From Glaciihabitans sp. (GTDB taxonomy: Bacteria > Actinomycetota > Actinomycetes > Actinomycetales > Microbacteriaceae), in assembly GCA_025464095.1 (NCBI GenBank), contig JAODMF010000017.1, positions 17,287-81,286 on the forward strand: a DNA stretch of 64,000 nucleotides, given 5' to 3'. Below the pieces are notes generated by a model that was not told where the DNA came from, ran no database searches, and saw nothing but the letters and a program-made list of their open reading frames with translations. The position numbers and the translations under genes were made by a program. Numbering within the stretch: position 1 is the first letter of the stretch; each line of letters starts with the position of its first letter. Below are positions 55,671 through 64,000 of this stretch, piece by piece.

Positions 55671-58037
55671 ATGACCTTTGTTCTCGACCCATTCGAGCAG
55701 TCCCAACCGCAGCCCGGCGGCTCCTTCGAAGACGCTCTGCTCGACGGGCTGAACCCCCAACAGAAGGCCGCGGTGCAGTACCGCGGCCCCGCGCTGCTCA
55801 TCGTCGCGGGGGCGGGTTCGGGCAAGACCAGTGTGCTTACCCGCCGCATCGCCGGGCTTCTGCAGGCCCGCGAGGCATGGCCGAGCCAGATCCTCGCGAT
55901 CACCTTCACGAACAAGGCGGCCGCAGAGATGCGCGACCGCGTTCGGCAACTCGTCGGCAACCAGGCCGAGGGCATGTGGATCTCGACGTTCCACTCGGCG
56001 TGCGTCCGCATCCTGCGTCGTGAGGCGGAGAACTTCGGGTTCACGAAGAGCTTCACGATTTATGACTCCGCCGATTCGAGGGCGCTGATCAAGCGGATCA
56101 TCAAGGAGCTGGACGCCGACACCCTCGGGTTCACCGTCGGCTCCGTCGCGGGCCGCATCTCCAAGCTGAAGAACGAGCTGCAGGATGTCGAGACCTACGC
56201 GCGCGGTGCGAACTTCAACGACCCCGCCGAGGTCATGTTCATGGAGATCTTCCGCCAGTACACGCGCGGCCTGACCAGCGCGAACGCCTTCGACTTCGAC
56301 GACCTGATCGGCCAGACCGTGTACCTGTTCCGGGCGTTCCCCCAGGTGGCGGCACTGTACCAGCGGCGGTTCCGGCACATTCTCGTGGACGAGTACCAGG
56401 ACACTAACCACGCCCAGTACGCGCTGATCCGCGAACTGACGCGCCCCGTGAACCAGGGCGACCTGCCGCTCGACCTGCAGGGAAAGGGATCACTGGATGC
56501 GGCATCCCTGACCGTCGTCGGAGACAGCGACCAGTCGATCTACGCGTTTCGCGGTGCGGACATCCGCAATATTGTCGAATTCGAGCGCGACTTTCCCAAC
56601 TCGCAGGTCATTCTGCTCGAGCAGAATTACCGGTCGACCCAGAACATCCTGGATGCCGCGAACTCGGTGATTTCGAACAACTTCGACCGCAAGGCGAAGA
56701 ACCTGTTCACGACCGTCGGATCCGGCGAGAAGATCGTCGGCTTCACCGGATACTCCGGCCATGACGAGGCGCAGTTCGTTGCGGACGAGATCGGAGTTCT
56801 GCACGAATCGGGTGTCGCGTACAAGGACATCGCGGTGTTCTACCGAACGAACGCGCAAACGCGAGCCCTCGAGGAGATCTTCATCCGGTCGGCGCTGCCC
56901 TACCGCGTGCTCGGCGGCACGAAGTTTTACGAGCGTGCCGAGATCAAGGATGCGATGGCGTACCTGATCGCCGTCGCCAACCCCTTCGACCCGCTCGCCC
57001 TGCGCCGCATTATGAACACGCCCAAGCGCGGCATCGGGCCCGCGACCGAGGCGGCGCTGCAGAACCACGCGGACAAGAACGAGATGACCCTGCGCGAGGC
57101 GATGCGGGAGGCGAATGTCCTGGGGCTCGGTCCCAAGGTGACCTCTGCGATCCTCGGGCTGGCCGCCATTCTCGACGAGGTGGGCGAGACGGCCGATACG
57201 GCCCCGGCATCCGACATCCTGACCACCCTGCTGAGTCGCACCGGATTCATCGAGGCGCTGCGCGCATCCCGTGACCCGCAGGACGAGGCCCGAGCCGAAA
57301 ACGTCGAAGAGCTCGTGTCGGTGACGAAGGAGTTCCAGAAGAACAATCCGGATGGCACGCTGCTCGACTTTCTCACCGAGGTCTCGCTGGTCGCGGCTGC
57401 CGACGACCTCGATGACAGCAGCGGGACCGTTTCGCTCATGACGCTGCACACGGCGAAGGGGCTCGAGTACGAGGCGGTGTTCCTGACCGGGGTCGAGGAA
57501 GATCTGCTGCCGCACCGGATGTCCGCGGGCGAACCCGGGGGACCCGCGGAGGAGCGGCGCCTGTTCTACGTCGGCATTACGCGCGCCCGCAAGCGCCTCT
57601 ATCTCTCGCTTGCAATGACTCGCGCCCAGTTCGGCGACGTGAGCGTGGCGATGCCGTCGCGTTACCTCCAGGAGATTCCGCCGGAGCTCATCGAGTGGCG
57701 CCAGTCGCCCGGGGACGCGACCAGTCGCGGCGGCCTCCAGCCGCGCGCGCTGAATGCCCGGCGCGAGGGCAGTTTCAATTTCCGGGAGTCCTACTCGCAG
57801 CTGCCGCCAGCCGAGCCGCGCGTAAAGACCGAGTGGGCGAACAAGGTGACCGCGACGGTGCGCGACAACGGTGACCTCACGCTGGCGGCCGGCGACCGCA
57901 TCCGTCACGTCGATTTCGGCGAGGGCCGGGTGACCGCCGTAACCGGCGTGGGTGCGAAGAGCATCGCCGAGGTGCAGTTCGACACGGCCGGGCGCAAACG
58001 CCTGCTGATCAAGATCGCGCCGATCGAGAAGGTTTAG
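55671..58037 (+). CDS. pcrA: ATP-dependent DNA helicase UvrD/PcrA
   Basis: The 788-residue helicase has the superfamily 1A motifs in order: NPQQKAAV, GAGSGKT (motif I), TFTNKAAAEMRDRV (Ia), VDEYQDTNHAQY (II), VVGDSDQSIYAFRGAD (III), LEQNYRST (IV), VSLMTLHTAKGLEYEAVF (V) and YVGITRARKRLYLS (VI). It unwinds DNA in nucleotide-excision and mismatch repair and removes proteins from DNA. The C-terminal end has a Tudor-like domain (GDRIRHVDFGEGRVTAVTG). PcrA/UvrD1 is the actinobacterial form. Confidence 0.95.
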   Translation: MTFVLDPFEQSQPQPGGSFEDALLDGLNPQQKAAVQYRGPALLIVAGAGSGKTSVLTRRIAGLLQAREAWPSQILAITFTNKAAAEMRDRVRQLVGNQAEGMWISTFHSACVRILRREAENFGFTKSFTIYDSADSRALIKRIIKELDADTLGFTVGSVAGRISKLKNELQDVETYARGANFNDPAEVMFMEIFRQYTRGLTSANAFDFDDLIGQTVYLFRAFPQVAALYQRRFRHILVDEYQDTNHAQYALIRELTRPVNQGDLPLDLQGKGSLDAASLTVVGDSDQSIYAFRGADIRNIVEFERDFPNSQVILLEQNYRSTQNILDAANSVISNNFDRKAKNLFTTVGSGEKIVGFTGYSGHDEAQFVADEIGVLHESGVAYKDIAVFYRTNAQTRALEEIFIRSALPYRVLGGTKFYERAEIKDAMAYLIAVANPFDPLALRRIMNTPKRGIGPATEAALQNHADKNEMTLREAMREANVLGLGPKVTSAILGLAAILDEVGETADTAPASDILTTLLSRTGFIEALRASRDPQDEARAENVEELVSVTKEFQKNNPDGTLLDFLTEVSLVAAADDLDDSSGTVSLMTLHTAKGLEYEAVFLTGVEEDLLPHRMSAGEPGGPAEERRLFYVGITRARKRLYLSLAMTRAQFGDVSVAMPSRYLQEIPPELIEWRQSPGDATSRGGLQPRALNARREGSFNFRESYSQLPPAEPRVKTEWANKVTATVRDNGDLTLAAGDRIRHVDFGEGRVTAVTGVGAKSIAEVQFDTAGRKRLLIKIAPIEKV

Positions 58038-58716
58038 CGCGGGGTTGGCGGGTTGGCGGGTGGTCGTGCGTGCGTGCGTGCGTGCGGTCGGTCATGCGTT
58101 GCGTTGCGTTGCGGCCGGGCCGGCTGGCTGGTGCTGATCCGGAGCTTGGGGCCGGCTGGTGGCTGGCGGCGGGGGAAAAGTGCTCGCGGCGGGGGAACGG
58201 TGCTCTTGCGGGGCTGGTGGCGCGAGATCCTGCTGACGAGAGAGCTGGTGGCGGGGGAAAGGCGCTCGCGGCGGGGGAAGCGAGCAGACAAGAATGCTGC
58301 TGGCGGGAGAAAAGTGCTGGCGGCGGGAGCCTAGGCTCCCGCCATCAGCACATTTCACCCGCCGTACTGCCTCTAACTCCCGCCGCCACCGCATTCAAAG
58401 TGCGACTGTGCACGGTTGGCACGCACGGCACACCCACCGTCGCCGCCGTACTGCCTCTGACCTCCGCCGTACTGGCTCTGACTCCCGCCACCTCGCTCTA
58501 ACTCCCGCCACCACCGCATCCACGGTGCGACCGGACGCGGCCAACACACCCACCGCCCCCATCCCCAACCCGAACCGCACCCACCCCCGACCCGCCCACC
58601 CCCACACCCCCCCACAACCCCAAACGGGGCAGACCCGAACGGGGCATACCTCTCCGCCCCGCCGCGAGCTAACCTGAACACGGGAATCAGGGGGACGGTT
58701 TCCGCCGGGGGGAATC
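58038..58716 (+). repeat. gap with symmetric GGCGGGAG repeat array C
   Basis: This 679-base gap has no gene. It holds CGTG microsatellites at 58065-58086 and GCGTT units near 58094-58111, then GGCGGGGG/GGCGGGAG copies that lead up to a central palindrome at 58322-58343 (extended to 58314-58351 by GTGCTG/CAGCAC), then CTCCCGCC copies to about 58510. A C-rich strand without repeats follows, with a possible -10 box TAACCT at 58671-58676 for the next operon. Confidence 0.82.
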
Positions 58717-59052
58717 GTGGAATTTTCAATCGTCGATCGTGATGGCGACATCGCCGTGCTTCGGCTCAACGGGCGGCTCAACATGGTCAGCGCTGGCCGC
58801 GTTCGCGACGCGGTCGCGACCGCCGTCGCCGATGGCCGGTCGCGCGTGGTCGTCGACCTCACTCGGGTCGAGTTCATGGACTCCTCCGGGCTCGGCGCGC
58901 TCGTGAGCGGCATGAAGGCCGCACGCCTTGCCGGCGGTGATCTCCGCATCGCCTCGCCGACCGAGCAGGTCAAGCTCGTGTTGCAGCTCACCAACATGGA
59001 CCGCGTCCTGCCCGCCTACGACGACGCAGAGACCGCCTTCGCGAATGCCTGA
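58717..59052 (+). CDS. anti-sigma factor antagonist (STAS domain)
   Basis: The 111-residue protein is a single STAS domain (EFSIVDRDGDIAVLRLNGRLNMVSAGRVRDAV, then VVVDLTRVEFMDSSGLGALVSGMKAA). The phosphorylation site is in DSSGLG (Ser56/Ser57). Unphosphorylated, such a protein binds the kinase and frees a sigma factor. The GTG start follows GGGGGGAATC. The kinase gene overlaps its end by eight bases. Confidence 0.9.
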   Translation: MEFSIVDRDGDIAVLRLNGRLNMVSAGRVRDAVATAVADGRSRVVVDLTRVEFMDSSGLGALVSGMKAARLAGGDLRIASPTEQVKLVLQLTNMDRVLPAYDDAETAFANA

Positions 59053-59458
59053 ACTGCCCCAGCATGTCCTGACTCTCTCCTCCCCACCGGATGACATCGA
59101 CGCGGTTCACGACCTGCTGGCCGAGGTGTGGATGCAGCTGCCCACCATCTCGAAGACCGACCGCCACAGTTTCGAGACGGCACTGATCGAACTCACCGCG
59201 AACGTCCTTCGCCACGCCGACCCGGGCAAGGAGGTCACCTGCAGGGTGCAGGTCGAGACCTTCGCTGACCGCATCGAGGCGACGCTCTCCGACACCGGCG
59301 CCGCGGGCGAGGTTGAACTCATCGAGCGGGACATGCCGCACTCGCTCTCCGAATCCGGCCGCGGCATCCCTCTTATCCAGGCGCTCGTCGACGAACTGGA
59401 CTACTCACGCGTGGGTGCGACGAACATGTGGCGGATGACCAGGTGGTTTCAACTATGA
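59045..59458 (+). CDS. anti-sigma factor / serine kinase, RsbW-like
   Basis: The 137-residue protein is a GHKL ATPase of the RsbW type. The N box is in FETALIELTANVLRHADPGKEV, the G1 box in LSDTGAAGE and the G2 box in SESGRGIPLIQALVDEL. It would phosphorylate the STAS protein and hold a sigma factor. The start overlaps the STAS gene and the stop overlaps the phosphatase gene (ATGA). The partner sigma factor is not in the window. Confidence 0.88.
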   Translation: MPELPQHVLTLSSPPDDIDAVHDLLAEVWMQLPTISKTDRHSFETALIELTANVLRHADPGKEVTCRVQVETFADRIEATLSDTGAAGEVELIERDMPHSLSESGRGIPLIQALVDELDYSRVGATNMWRMTRWFQL

Positions 59459-60648
59459 GCACCGCGGGGGCAAGCGAGGTCTCGATCCTCGGCGTCATCG
59501 ACGAGGTGTCTCGCCACCGCGCGATCGATGAGCTGCACCTCCTCGAAAGTCGCGCCGAAGATCGCTTCGAGCGGGTCGCCCGGCTGGCTCGGGAGCTCTT
59601 CGGCGTGAAGACGGCACTCATCACCCTCATCGACGGCGACACCCAGCACTTCAAGGCGGGTCCGCTGACGAGCGTGGAGAAGATCCGGCTCGAGGATTCG
59701 ATCTGCCGCGCGACGATCCGGCAGGAGGATACCTTCGTCGTCAGCGACGCCAGCAAGGATGTTCGCTTCGCCAACGACCTTTACGTCACGGCCAACAACG
59801 GGGTGCGGTTCTACGCCGGACATCCCCTCTTCGCTCCCGGCGGCGAGCCGATCGGCACGCTGTGCATCGCCGACCCGGTGCCGCGCGGCTTCAGTAACGC
59901 TGAGAGGATTCTGCTCGCCGACCTCGCGATGTGGACCCAGAACGAGATGAGCGTGGCGCAGGAGCTCGACCGTGCGGCGAGGGTGCAGCGCAGCCTGCTC
60001 CCCAAGCAACTGATGAGCCTGCCCGGTTTCGACGTTGCCGGCGGATGCGCGCCCGCCCAGGCGGTCGGCGGCGACTTCTACGACTGGTACCCGGTGGGGG
60101 AGGGCGCGGCGTTCACGCTGGCCGACGTCATGGGCAAGGGAATCGGGGCAGCGATCATCGCGGCCACGGTGCGCGCGGTGCTGCGATCGGGATCGCGGCA
60201 CAAGGAGATCGTCGGGTCTGTCGACGCGGCGGCCAGCATCCTCGAGGGTGACCTGGATGAGGCGGGCACCTTCGTCACGCTGTTTCACGCGCGCCTCGAT
60301 ATGGACACCGGCACGGTGCGCTACGTCGATGCTGGCCACGGCCTCTCGCTGGTCGTCTTCGCGGACGGCCGCACCAAGCGGCTGGCAACGACCAGCTTTC
60401 CACTCGGCGTCGACGGCGACGACACCCGCCGCGAGCACCGCGTGACACTCCTGCCCGGTGACACCCTGGTCACCTTCAGCGACGGTGTTCTCGACCTGTT
60501 CGACGGAACGCTCGCCAGCCTCGACGAGATCGAGAAGCTGGTGCGCGCGGCACCGAACGCCCAGGCGATTGTCGACACGCTGCTCGCGCTTGCCGGCAGC
60601 AACGCACCGGATGATGTGACCGTCGTCGCGGTCCGTCGCGACCGCTAA
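59455..60648 (+). CDS. GAF-domain PP2C phosphatase (SpoIIE/RsbU type)
   Basis: The 397-residue protein has a GAF sensor domain (about residues 20-165: RFERVARLARELFGVKTALITLIDGDTQHFKAG, SICRATI, GHPLFAPGGEPIGTLCIAD) and a C-terminal PP2C domain with GGDFYDWYPVGEG, LADVMGKGIGAAIIAATVRAVLR, DAGHGLSLVV and FSDGVLDLFDG. It would dephosphorylate the STAS protein on a signal sensed by the GAF domain. ATG 59455 overlaps the RsbW stop. Confidence 0.9.
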   Translation: MSTAGASEVSILGVIDEVSRHRAIDELHLLESRAEDRFERVARLARELFGVKTALITLIDGDTQHFKAGPLTSVEKIRLEDSICRATIRQEDTFVVSDASKDVRFANDLYVTANNGVRFYAGHPLFAPGGEPIGTLCIADPVPRGFSNAERILLADLAMWTQNEMSVAQELDRAARVQRSLLPKQLMSLPGFDVAGGCAPAQAVGGDFYDWYPVGEGAAFTLADVMGKGIGAAIIAATVRAVLRSGSRHKEIVGSVDAAASILEGDLDEAGTFVTLFHARLDMDTGTVRYVDAGHGLSLVVFADGRTKRLATTSFPLGVDGDDTRREHRVTLLPGDTLVTFSDGVLDLFDGTLASLDEIEKLVRAAPNAQAIVDTLLALAGSNAPDDVTVVAVRRDR

Positions 60649-60661
60649 ACGCGCGGATGCT

Positions 60662-61408
60662 TCATCCCCTCAGTTTCGCGAGGTATCGGTCGCGTGGCAG
60701 CGTGCGAACCGCGCGGGGCAACCGCGGGTAGCCCCACCGGATCAGCGCCATCGCACGATCGAAGCGCTTCTGTCGTCGCGCGCCCCACGGGAGCCCGAAA
60801 TCGGCGCGGAGCCGCTGTGGGAGCAGGCCCGCCGTCACCAGCCGCGCCAGCGGCATCCCGAGTCGGATCCACCACGGCACCGCTCGGGCGTGGAGCAGGT
60901 CGTTGGCAACGCGGCGTGCGTCGTCGGTGACGACGAGGCCCGCGACAGTCCGCGACCAATAGGCCGCAAAGGCGGCGCGATCGGCCGGCCAGAGTTCCGT
61001 CGGCATCTGCAGGGCCGTGCCGATGACGCGGTACTCGTCGTAGATCTGGTCGGCAGAGCGGGGATCCAGGGGCCCGAAGATCCGCTCGCGCACCTGAATC
61101 GCCGTGTCGTACAGCGTGGCCGCCACCCAGAGCTGCAGCTCGCCGTCGGCAGCGTGCTCGACCGGTTGGTGCGCGGAGTTGACGAGCGCGGTGACCCGGC
61201 GGATGTCATCCGGCGTGCCGTAGACCAGCGCATAGAGGTAGGTCAGCGTGTTTTGCAGCCGCTGCATCGGGCGGGTGACAAAGTCGCTGTGCTTCGCGAC
61301 ACCGCGCCCAACCTCCGGATTCGCGACCTGCAGCAGTATGGCCCGGGCGCCGCCCGCGATGAGCACCGCGTCTGCCGAGATGTCGGCAAGGTTGAGTGGC
61401 CGGTCCAT
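60662..61408 (-). CDS. DUF2236 (oxygenase MpaB-like) family protein
   Basis: The 248-residue protein matches the DUF2236/oxygenase-MpaB family: LIAGGARAILLQVANPEVGRGVAKHSDFVTRPMQRLQNTLTYLYALVYGTP at the start and the LYDTAIQVRERIFGPLDP, YWSRTVAGLV and AVPWWIRLGMPLARLVTAGLLP regions later. Members are haem proteins; the substrate is unknown. GGGAG precedes the ATG. It is convergent with the phosphatase and divergent from sucC. Confidence 0.85.
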   Translation of the reverse strand: MDRPLNLADISADAVLIAGGARAILLQVANPEVGRGVAKHSDFVTRPMQRLQNTLTYLYALVYGTPDDIRRVTALVNSAHQPVEHAADGELQLWVAATLYDTAIQVRERIFGPLDPRSADQIYDEYRVIGTALQMPTELWPADRAAFAAYWSRTVAGLVVTDDARRVANDLLHARAVPWWIRLGMPLARLVTAGLLPQRLRADFGLPWGARRQKRFDRAMALIRWGYPRLPRAVRTLPRDRYLAKLRG

Positions 61409-61458
61409 CTGGCCATTCTCCCAAGAGGGAGCGAGTAGAGTTTCCTACGGTCAAAGTG

Positions 61459-61488
61459 TCTTGATATCGAGTTATCTCGAGGTCGAGA
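61459..61488. promoter_or_regulatory. tandem operator-like sites before sucC
   Basis: Two similar inverted repeats follow each other: TCTTGA-TA-TCGAGT (61459-61472) and TCTCGA-GG-TCGAGA (61475-61488). The spacing suggests a dimeric regulator bound twice in the sucC-DUF2236 gap. Which regulator is unknown. Confidence 0.4.
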
Positions 61489-61533
61489 CATTGGCCCGTT
61501 CATCCTCCATCAGCCACGGATAGGAAGCGCAAC

Positions 61534-62697
61534 GTGGATCTTTTCGAGTACCAGGCCAGGGACCTTTTTGAGTCCTACGGAGTGCCCGTACTTCCCGGAA
61601 TCATCGCCGACACCCCCGAGGAGGCGCGGGCAGCAGCCGCGAAACTCGGAGGCACGGTCGTCGTCAAAGCCCAGGTCAAGGCGGGTGGTCGCGGCAAGGC
61701 GGGCGGCGTCAAGGTCGTCCACAATCCGGATGACGCGTACACGGCCGCCGAGCAGATCCTCGGTCTCGAGATCAAGGGCCTCACGGTCAAGCGGGTCATG
61801 ATCGCGGGCGGCGCTCGCATCGCCCGCGAGTTCTATTTCTCGGTTCTCCTCGACCGCTCGAACCGCTCCTACCTCTCCATGGCATCCGTCGAAGGCGGCA
61901 TGGAAATCGAAGAGCTCGCTGTCGAGCGCCCCGAGGCTCTCGCCAAAATTGAGGTCGACCCGCTGGTCGGCATCGACACCGCGAAGGCGATCGAGATCGC
62001 CCGCGCCGGTGGCTTCCCGGAAGACCTGATCGACAAGGTCGCGCCGGTCATCGAGCGCCTCTGGTGGGTGTACAAGGACGAGGATGCGACCCTCGTCGAG
62101 GTCAACCCGCTCGTGCTCACCGAGGACGGCCAGATCATCGCCCTCGACGGCAAAGTCACTCTCGATGAGAACGCGGACTTCCGCCACGAGAACCACGCGG
62201 CTCTCGAAGACGCGGATGCCGCGGATCCTCTCGAGGCGAAAGCGAAGGCATCCGGTCTCAACTACGTGAAGCTCGACGGCGAAGTGGGCGTCATCGGAAA
62301 CGGTGCCGGGCTCGTCATGTCCACCCTGGATGTCGTCTCGTACGCGGGTGAGCGCCACGGCGGCGTGAAGCCGGCCAACTTCCTCGACATCGGTGGCGGA
62401 GCATCCGCTGCGGTCATGGCGGCCGGCCTCGACGTGATTCTCGGCGACCCGCAGGTCAAGAGTGTGTTCGTCAACGTCTTCGGCGGCATCACCGCCTGCG
62501 ACGCGGTCGCCAACGGTATCGTCGGCGCACTGCAGACGCTGGGAGACACCGCGAGCAAGCCGCTCGTCGTTCGCCTCGACGGCAACAAGGTCGAGGAGGG
62601 GCGCGCGATCCTCCGTGCAGCGGGTCACCCGCTCGTGACCCTCGCCGACACCATGGACGAAGGCGCCGATCGGGCCGCCGAGCTCGCCTCCCGGTGA
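61534..62697 (+). CDS. sucC: succinyl-CoA synthetase beta subunit
   Basis: SucC with SucD makes succinate and ATP or GTP from succinyl-CoA in the citric acid cycle. The 387-residue subunit has the ATP-grasp fold ([61 protein letters not shown]) and the C-terminal ligase part with LDIGGGASA and VFGGITACD. The GTG start has AGGAAG nearby. sucD follows after 42 bases. Confidence 0.97.
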   Translation: MDLFEYQARDLFESYGVPVLPGIIADTPEEARAAAAKLGGTVVVKAQVKAGGRGKAGGVKVVHNPDDAYTAAEQILGLEIKGLTVKRVMIAGGARIAREFYFSVLLDRSNRSYLSMASVEGGMEIEELAVERPEALAKIEVDPLVGIDTAKAIEIARAGGFPEDLIDKVAPVIERLWWVYKDEDATLVEVNPLVLTEDGQIIALDGKVTLDENADFRHENHAALEDADAADPLEAKAKASGLNYVKLDGEVGVIGNGAGLVMSTLDVVSYAGERHGGVKPANFLDIGGGASAAVMAAGLDVILGDPQVKSVFVNVFGGITACDAVANGIVGALQTLGDTASKPLVVRLDGNKVEEGRAILRAAGHPLVTLADTMDEGADRAAELASR

Positions 62698-62739
62698 CCG
62701 AGCGCAGTCGAGACCAGAACAGTTAGGGACCAAGAACAC

Positions 62740-63624
62740 ATGTCGATCTTCCTCAACAAGGATTCCAAGGTCATCGTCCAGGGCATCACCGGCGGCGAGG
62801 GCACCAAGCACACGGCCCTGATGCTCAAGGCTGGCACCAAGGTCGTCGGTGGCGTCAATGCGCGCAAGGCCGGCACGACCGTCACCCACGGCGACGTCGA
62901 GCTGCCCGTGTTCGGAACCGTCGCCGAGGCGATCTCCACGACCGGCGCCGACGTGTCCATCGTCTTCGTTCCGCCGGCATTCGCGAAGGACGCCGTGCTC
63001 GAGGCCATCGAAGCCGAGATCCCGCTCGTCGTTGTGATCACCGAGGGCATCCCGGTTCAGGACTCCGCCGAGTTCTGGGCGACCGCGAAGGCCAAGGGCG
63101 GCAAGACCCGCATCATCGGCCCGAACTGCCCCGGCATCATCACGCCCGGCGAATCGCTCGTCGGAATCACGCCCGCGACGATCACGGGCAAGGGACCGAT
63201 CGGCCTCGTCTCGAAGTCGGGCACGCTCACGTACCAGATGATGTACGAGCTGCGCGACCTGGGCTTCTCGACCGCGATCGGAATCGGTGGTGACCCCATC
63301 ATCGGCACCACCCACATCGATGCGCTCGCCGCGTTCGAGGCGGACCCCGAAACGAAGGCAATCGTGATGATCGGTGAGATCGGCGGCGACGCCGAGGAGC
63401 GCGCGGCCGACTACATCCGCGCGCACGTCACCAAGCCGGTCGTCGGCTACGTCGCCGGCTTCACCGCGCCCGAGGGCAAGACCATGGGCCACGCCGGCGC
63501 CATCGTCTCCGGCTCGTCCGGCACTGCCCAGGCGAAGCAGGAGGCCCTTGAGGCCGCGGGCGTCAAGGTCGGCAAGACCCCGTCCGAGACGGCTCGCCTG
63601 GCGCGCGCCATCCTCCAGGGCTGA
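62740..63624 (+). CDS. sucD: succinyl-CoA synthetase alpha subunit
   Basis: The 294-residue alpha subunit binds CoA and carries the phosphohistidine, His251 in [24 protein letters not shown]. The CoA-binding [30 protein letters not shown] and the [16 protein letters not shown] motif are intact. A terminator-like hairpin lies 29 bases after the stop. Confidence 0.97.
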   Translation: MSIFLNKDSKVIVQGITGGEGTKHTALMLKAGTKVVGGVNARKAGTTVTHGDVELPVFGTVAEAISTTGADVSIVFVPPAFAKDAVLEAIEAEIPLVVVITEGIPVQDSAEFWATAKAKGGKTRIIGPNCPGIITPGESLVGITPATITGKGPIGLVSKSGTLTYQMMYELRDLGFSTAIGIGGDPIIGTTHIDALAAFEADPETKAIVMIGEIGGDAEERAADYIRAHVTKPVVGYVAGFTAPEGKTMGHAGAIVSGSSGTAQAKQEALEAAGVKVGKTPSETARLARAILQG

Positions 63625-63653
63625 GCGTTGCGGCTGGTGCCGCGCGAATCAGG

Positions 63654-63692
63654 AAGCGGGTCCGCCCCCGGCGATGGGATGCGGGCCCGCTT
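63654..63692 (+). terminator. terminator of sucCD
   Basis: AAGCGGGTCCGC pairs with GCGGGCCCGCTT (one wobble) around a 15-base loop, followed by TTCG. Confidence 0.65.
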
Positions 63693-63743
63693 TCGTGTGA
63701 AGCCGGTCCGGGCCGGCGTGTCTGGCCTGCTTGGCCGGCGCTG

Positions 63744-64000
63744 TCATTGAGGGCTGAACTCTCCTCGCCTCACCTTCGGCAGGTCCGGCGCGCCCGCATC
63801 CGTACTTGCTCCGGTCCCGGCCTCAGGTACGGCCGGCATACGGCGCTCCGCCTCTGTCGTCGCAGCGTAGAGCGTCGCCGCCGCGACGGCGGCCGTCAAC
63901 GCGAGCGCCCCGGCGGTCAGCCGACGCGTCCGGCGCTCGCTGCGCCTGCGTACGGCGGGCGGGGCCCAGGGCACCATCGCTGCGCAGTCGACGGCCAGCA
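63744..64000 (-). CDS. membrane-anchored hypothetical protein, partial
   Basis: The frame is open to the right edge, so the start may be outside; an ATG at 63977 gives 77 residues. One hydrophobic segment (RRLTAGALALTAAVAAATLYAATT) follows an Arg-rich stretch, and then a Pro/Ala/Gly-rich end outside the membrane. I do not recognise the family. It converges on sucD. Confidence 0.5.
   Translation of the reverse strand, partial: LAVDCAAMVPWAPPAVRRRSERRTRRLTAGALALTAAVAAATLYAATTEAERRMPAVPEAGTGASTDAGAPDLPKVRRGEFSPQ

Noticed and set aside
61510..63492. 660-residue open frame on the minus strand
   Set aside because: It is antisense to sucC and sucD, both certain; the translated sequence is Asp/Gly/Arg/Val-rich as expected from a shadow frame.

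Overview
The window is 64 kb of GC-rich chromosomal DNA from an actinobacterium. Gene order and gene style point to the family Microbacteriaceae, or close to it; this is an inference from synteny and repeat type, not a database match. Codons mostly end in G or C, coding density is high, and neighbouring genes are often coupled through ATGA, GTGA or TAATG overlaps. Many single genes have a TANNNT -10 box only 6-9 bases before the start codon, the layout of leaderless mRNAs.

Layout. 1-14830 is the S10-spc-alpha ribosomal protein super-operon: rplD (partial), rplW, rplB, rpsS, rplV, rpsC, rplP, rpmC, rpsQ, rplN, rplX, rplE, rpsH, rplF, rplR, rpsE, rpmD, rplO, secY, adk, map, infA, rpmJ, rpsM, rpsK, rpoA, rplQ. 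The usual rpsN/rpsZ (S14) gene between rplE and rpsH and the rpsD gene before rpoA are both absent. 15012-20044 carries a double-GNAT acetyltransferase coupled to a LigD-type primase-polymerase, a convergent LigC-type ATP-dependent DNA ligase, and a large membrane acyltransferase with an SGNH domain. 20123-23517 holds truA, rplM, rpsI and glmM. 23631-27650 has a truncated haemoglobin, a large LuxR-type ATPase regulator and coaA. 27730-33653 is a tightly overlapped seven-gene operon (glmS-acpS-alr-tsaE-tsaB-rimI-tsaD) that mixes cell-wall precursor, acyl carrier protein and tRNA t6A functions. 33747-36302 has two small DUF4190-type membrane proteins, a THUMP-like methyltransferase and an orphan groES under two CIRCE operators. 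36343-38858 is a RarD-like permease and guaB.

38859-42302 is an unusual stretch: an AbiEi/DUF559-like gene lies between GC-rich arrays of short GGCGGGAG repeats and palindromes, followed by an ABC-F ATPase. 42313-44730 is an ABC-2 exporter with its TetR regulator. 44804-52539 covers a GuaB3-type protein, glpD, a two-part cation/proton antiporter, a SURF1-like protein, a DUF3817 protein and guaA. guaA has no ordinary start codon near its conserved N-terminus. 52563-52973 is a six-unit array of a 41-bp palindromic repeat, also present upstream of rpoA. 53017-58037 has a NUDIX hydrolase, two small membrane proteins, a glycerophosphodiesterase and a UvrD/PcrA helicase. A second, symmetric GGCGGGAG array (about 58038-58520) precedes a partner-switching module (STAS, RsbW-like kinase, GAF-PP2C phosphatase). 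The window ends with a DUF2236 protein and sucCD.

Most of the window is ordinary core genome. What seems new or under-described is in the non-coding DNA: the GGCGGGAG arrays with their 22-34-bp palindromes, the GGTTGAGTAGC repeat family, the near-uniform leaderless promoters, the probable ATT start of guaA, and paired hairpins in ribosomal leaders. I found no tRNA, rRNA, prophage, transposase or CRISPR locus.
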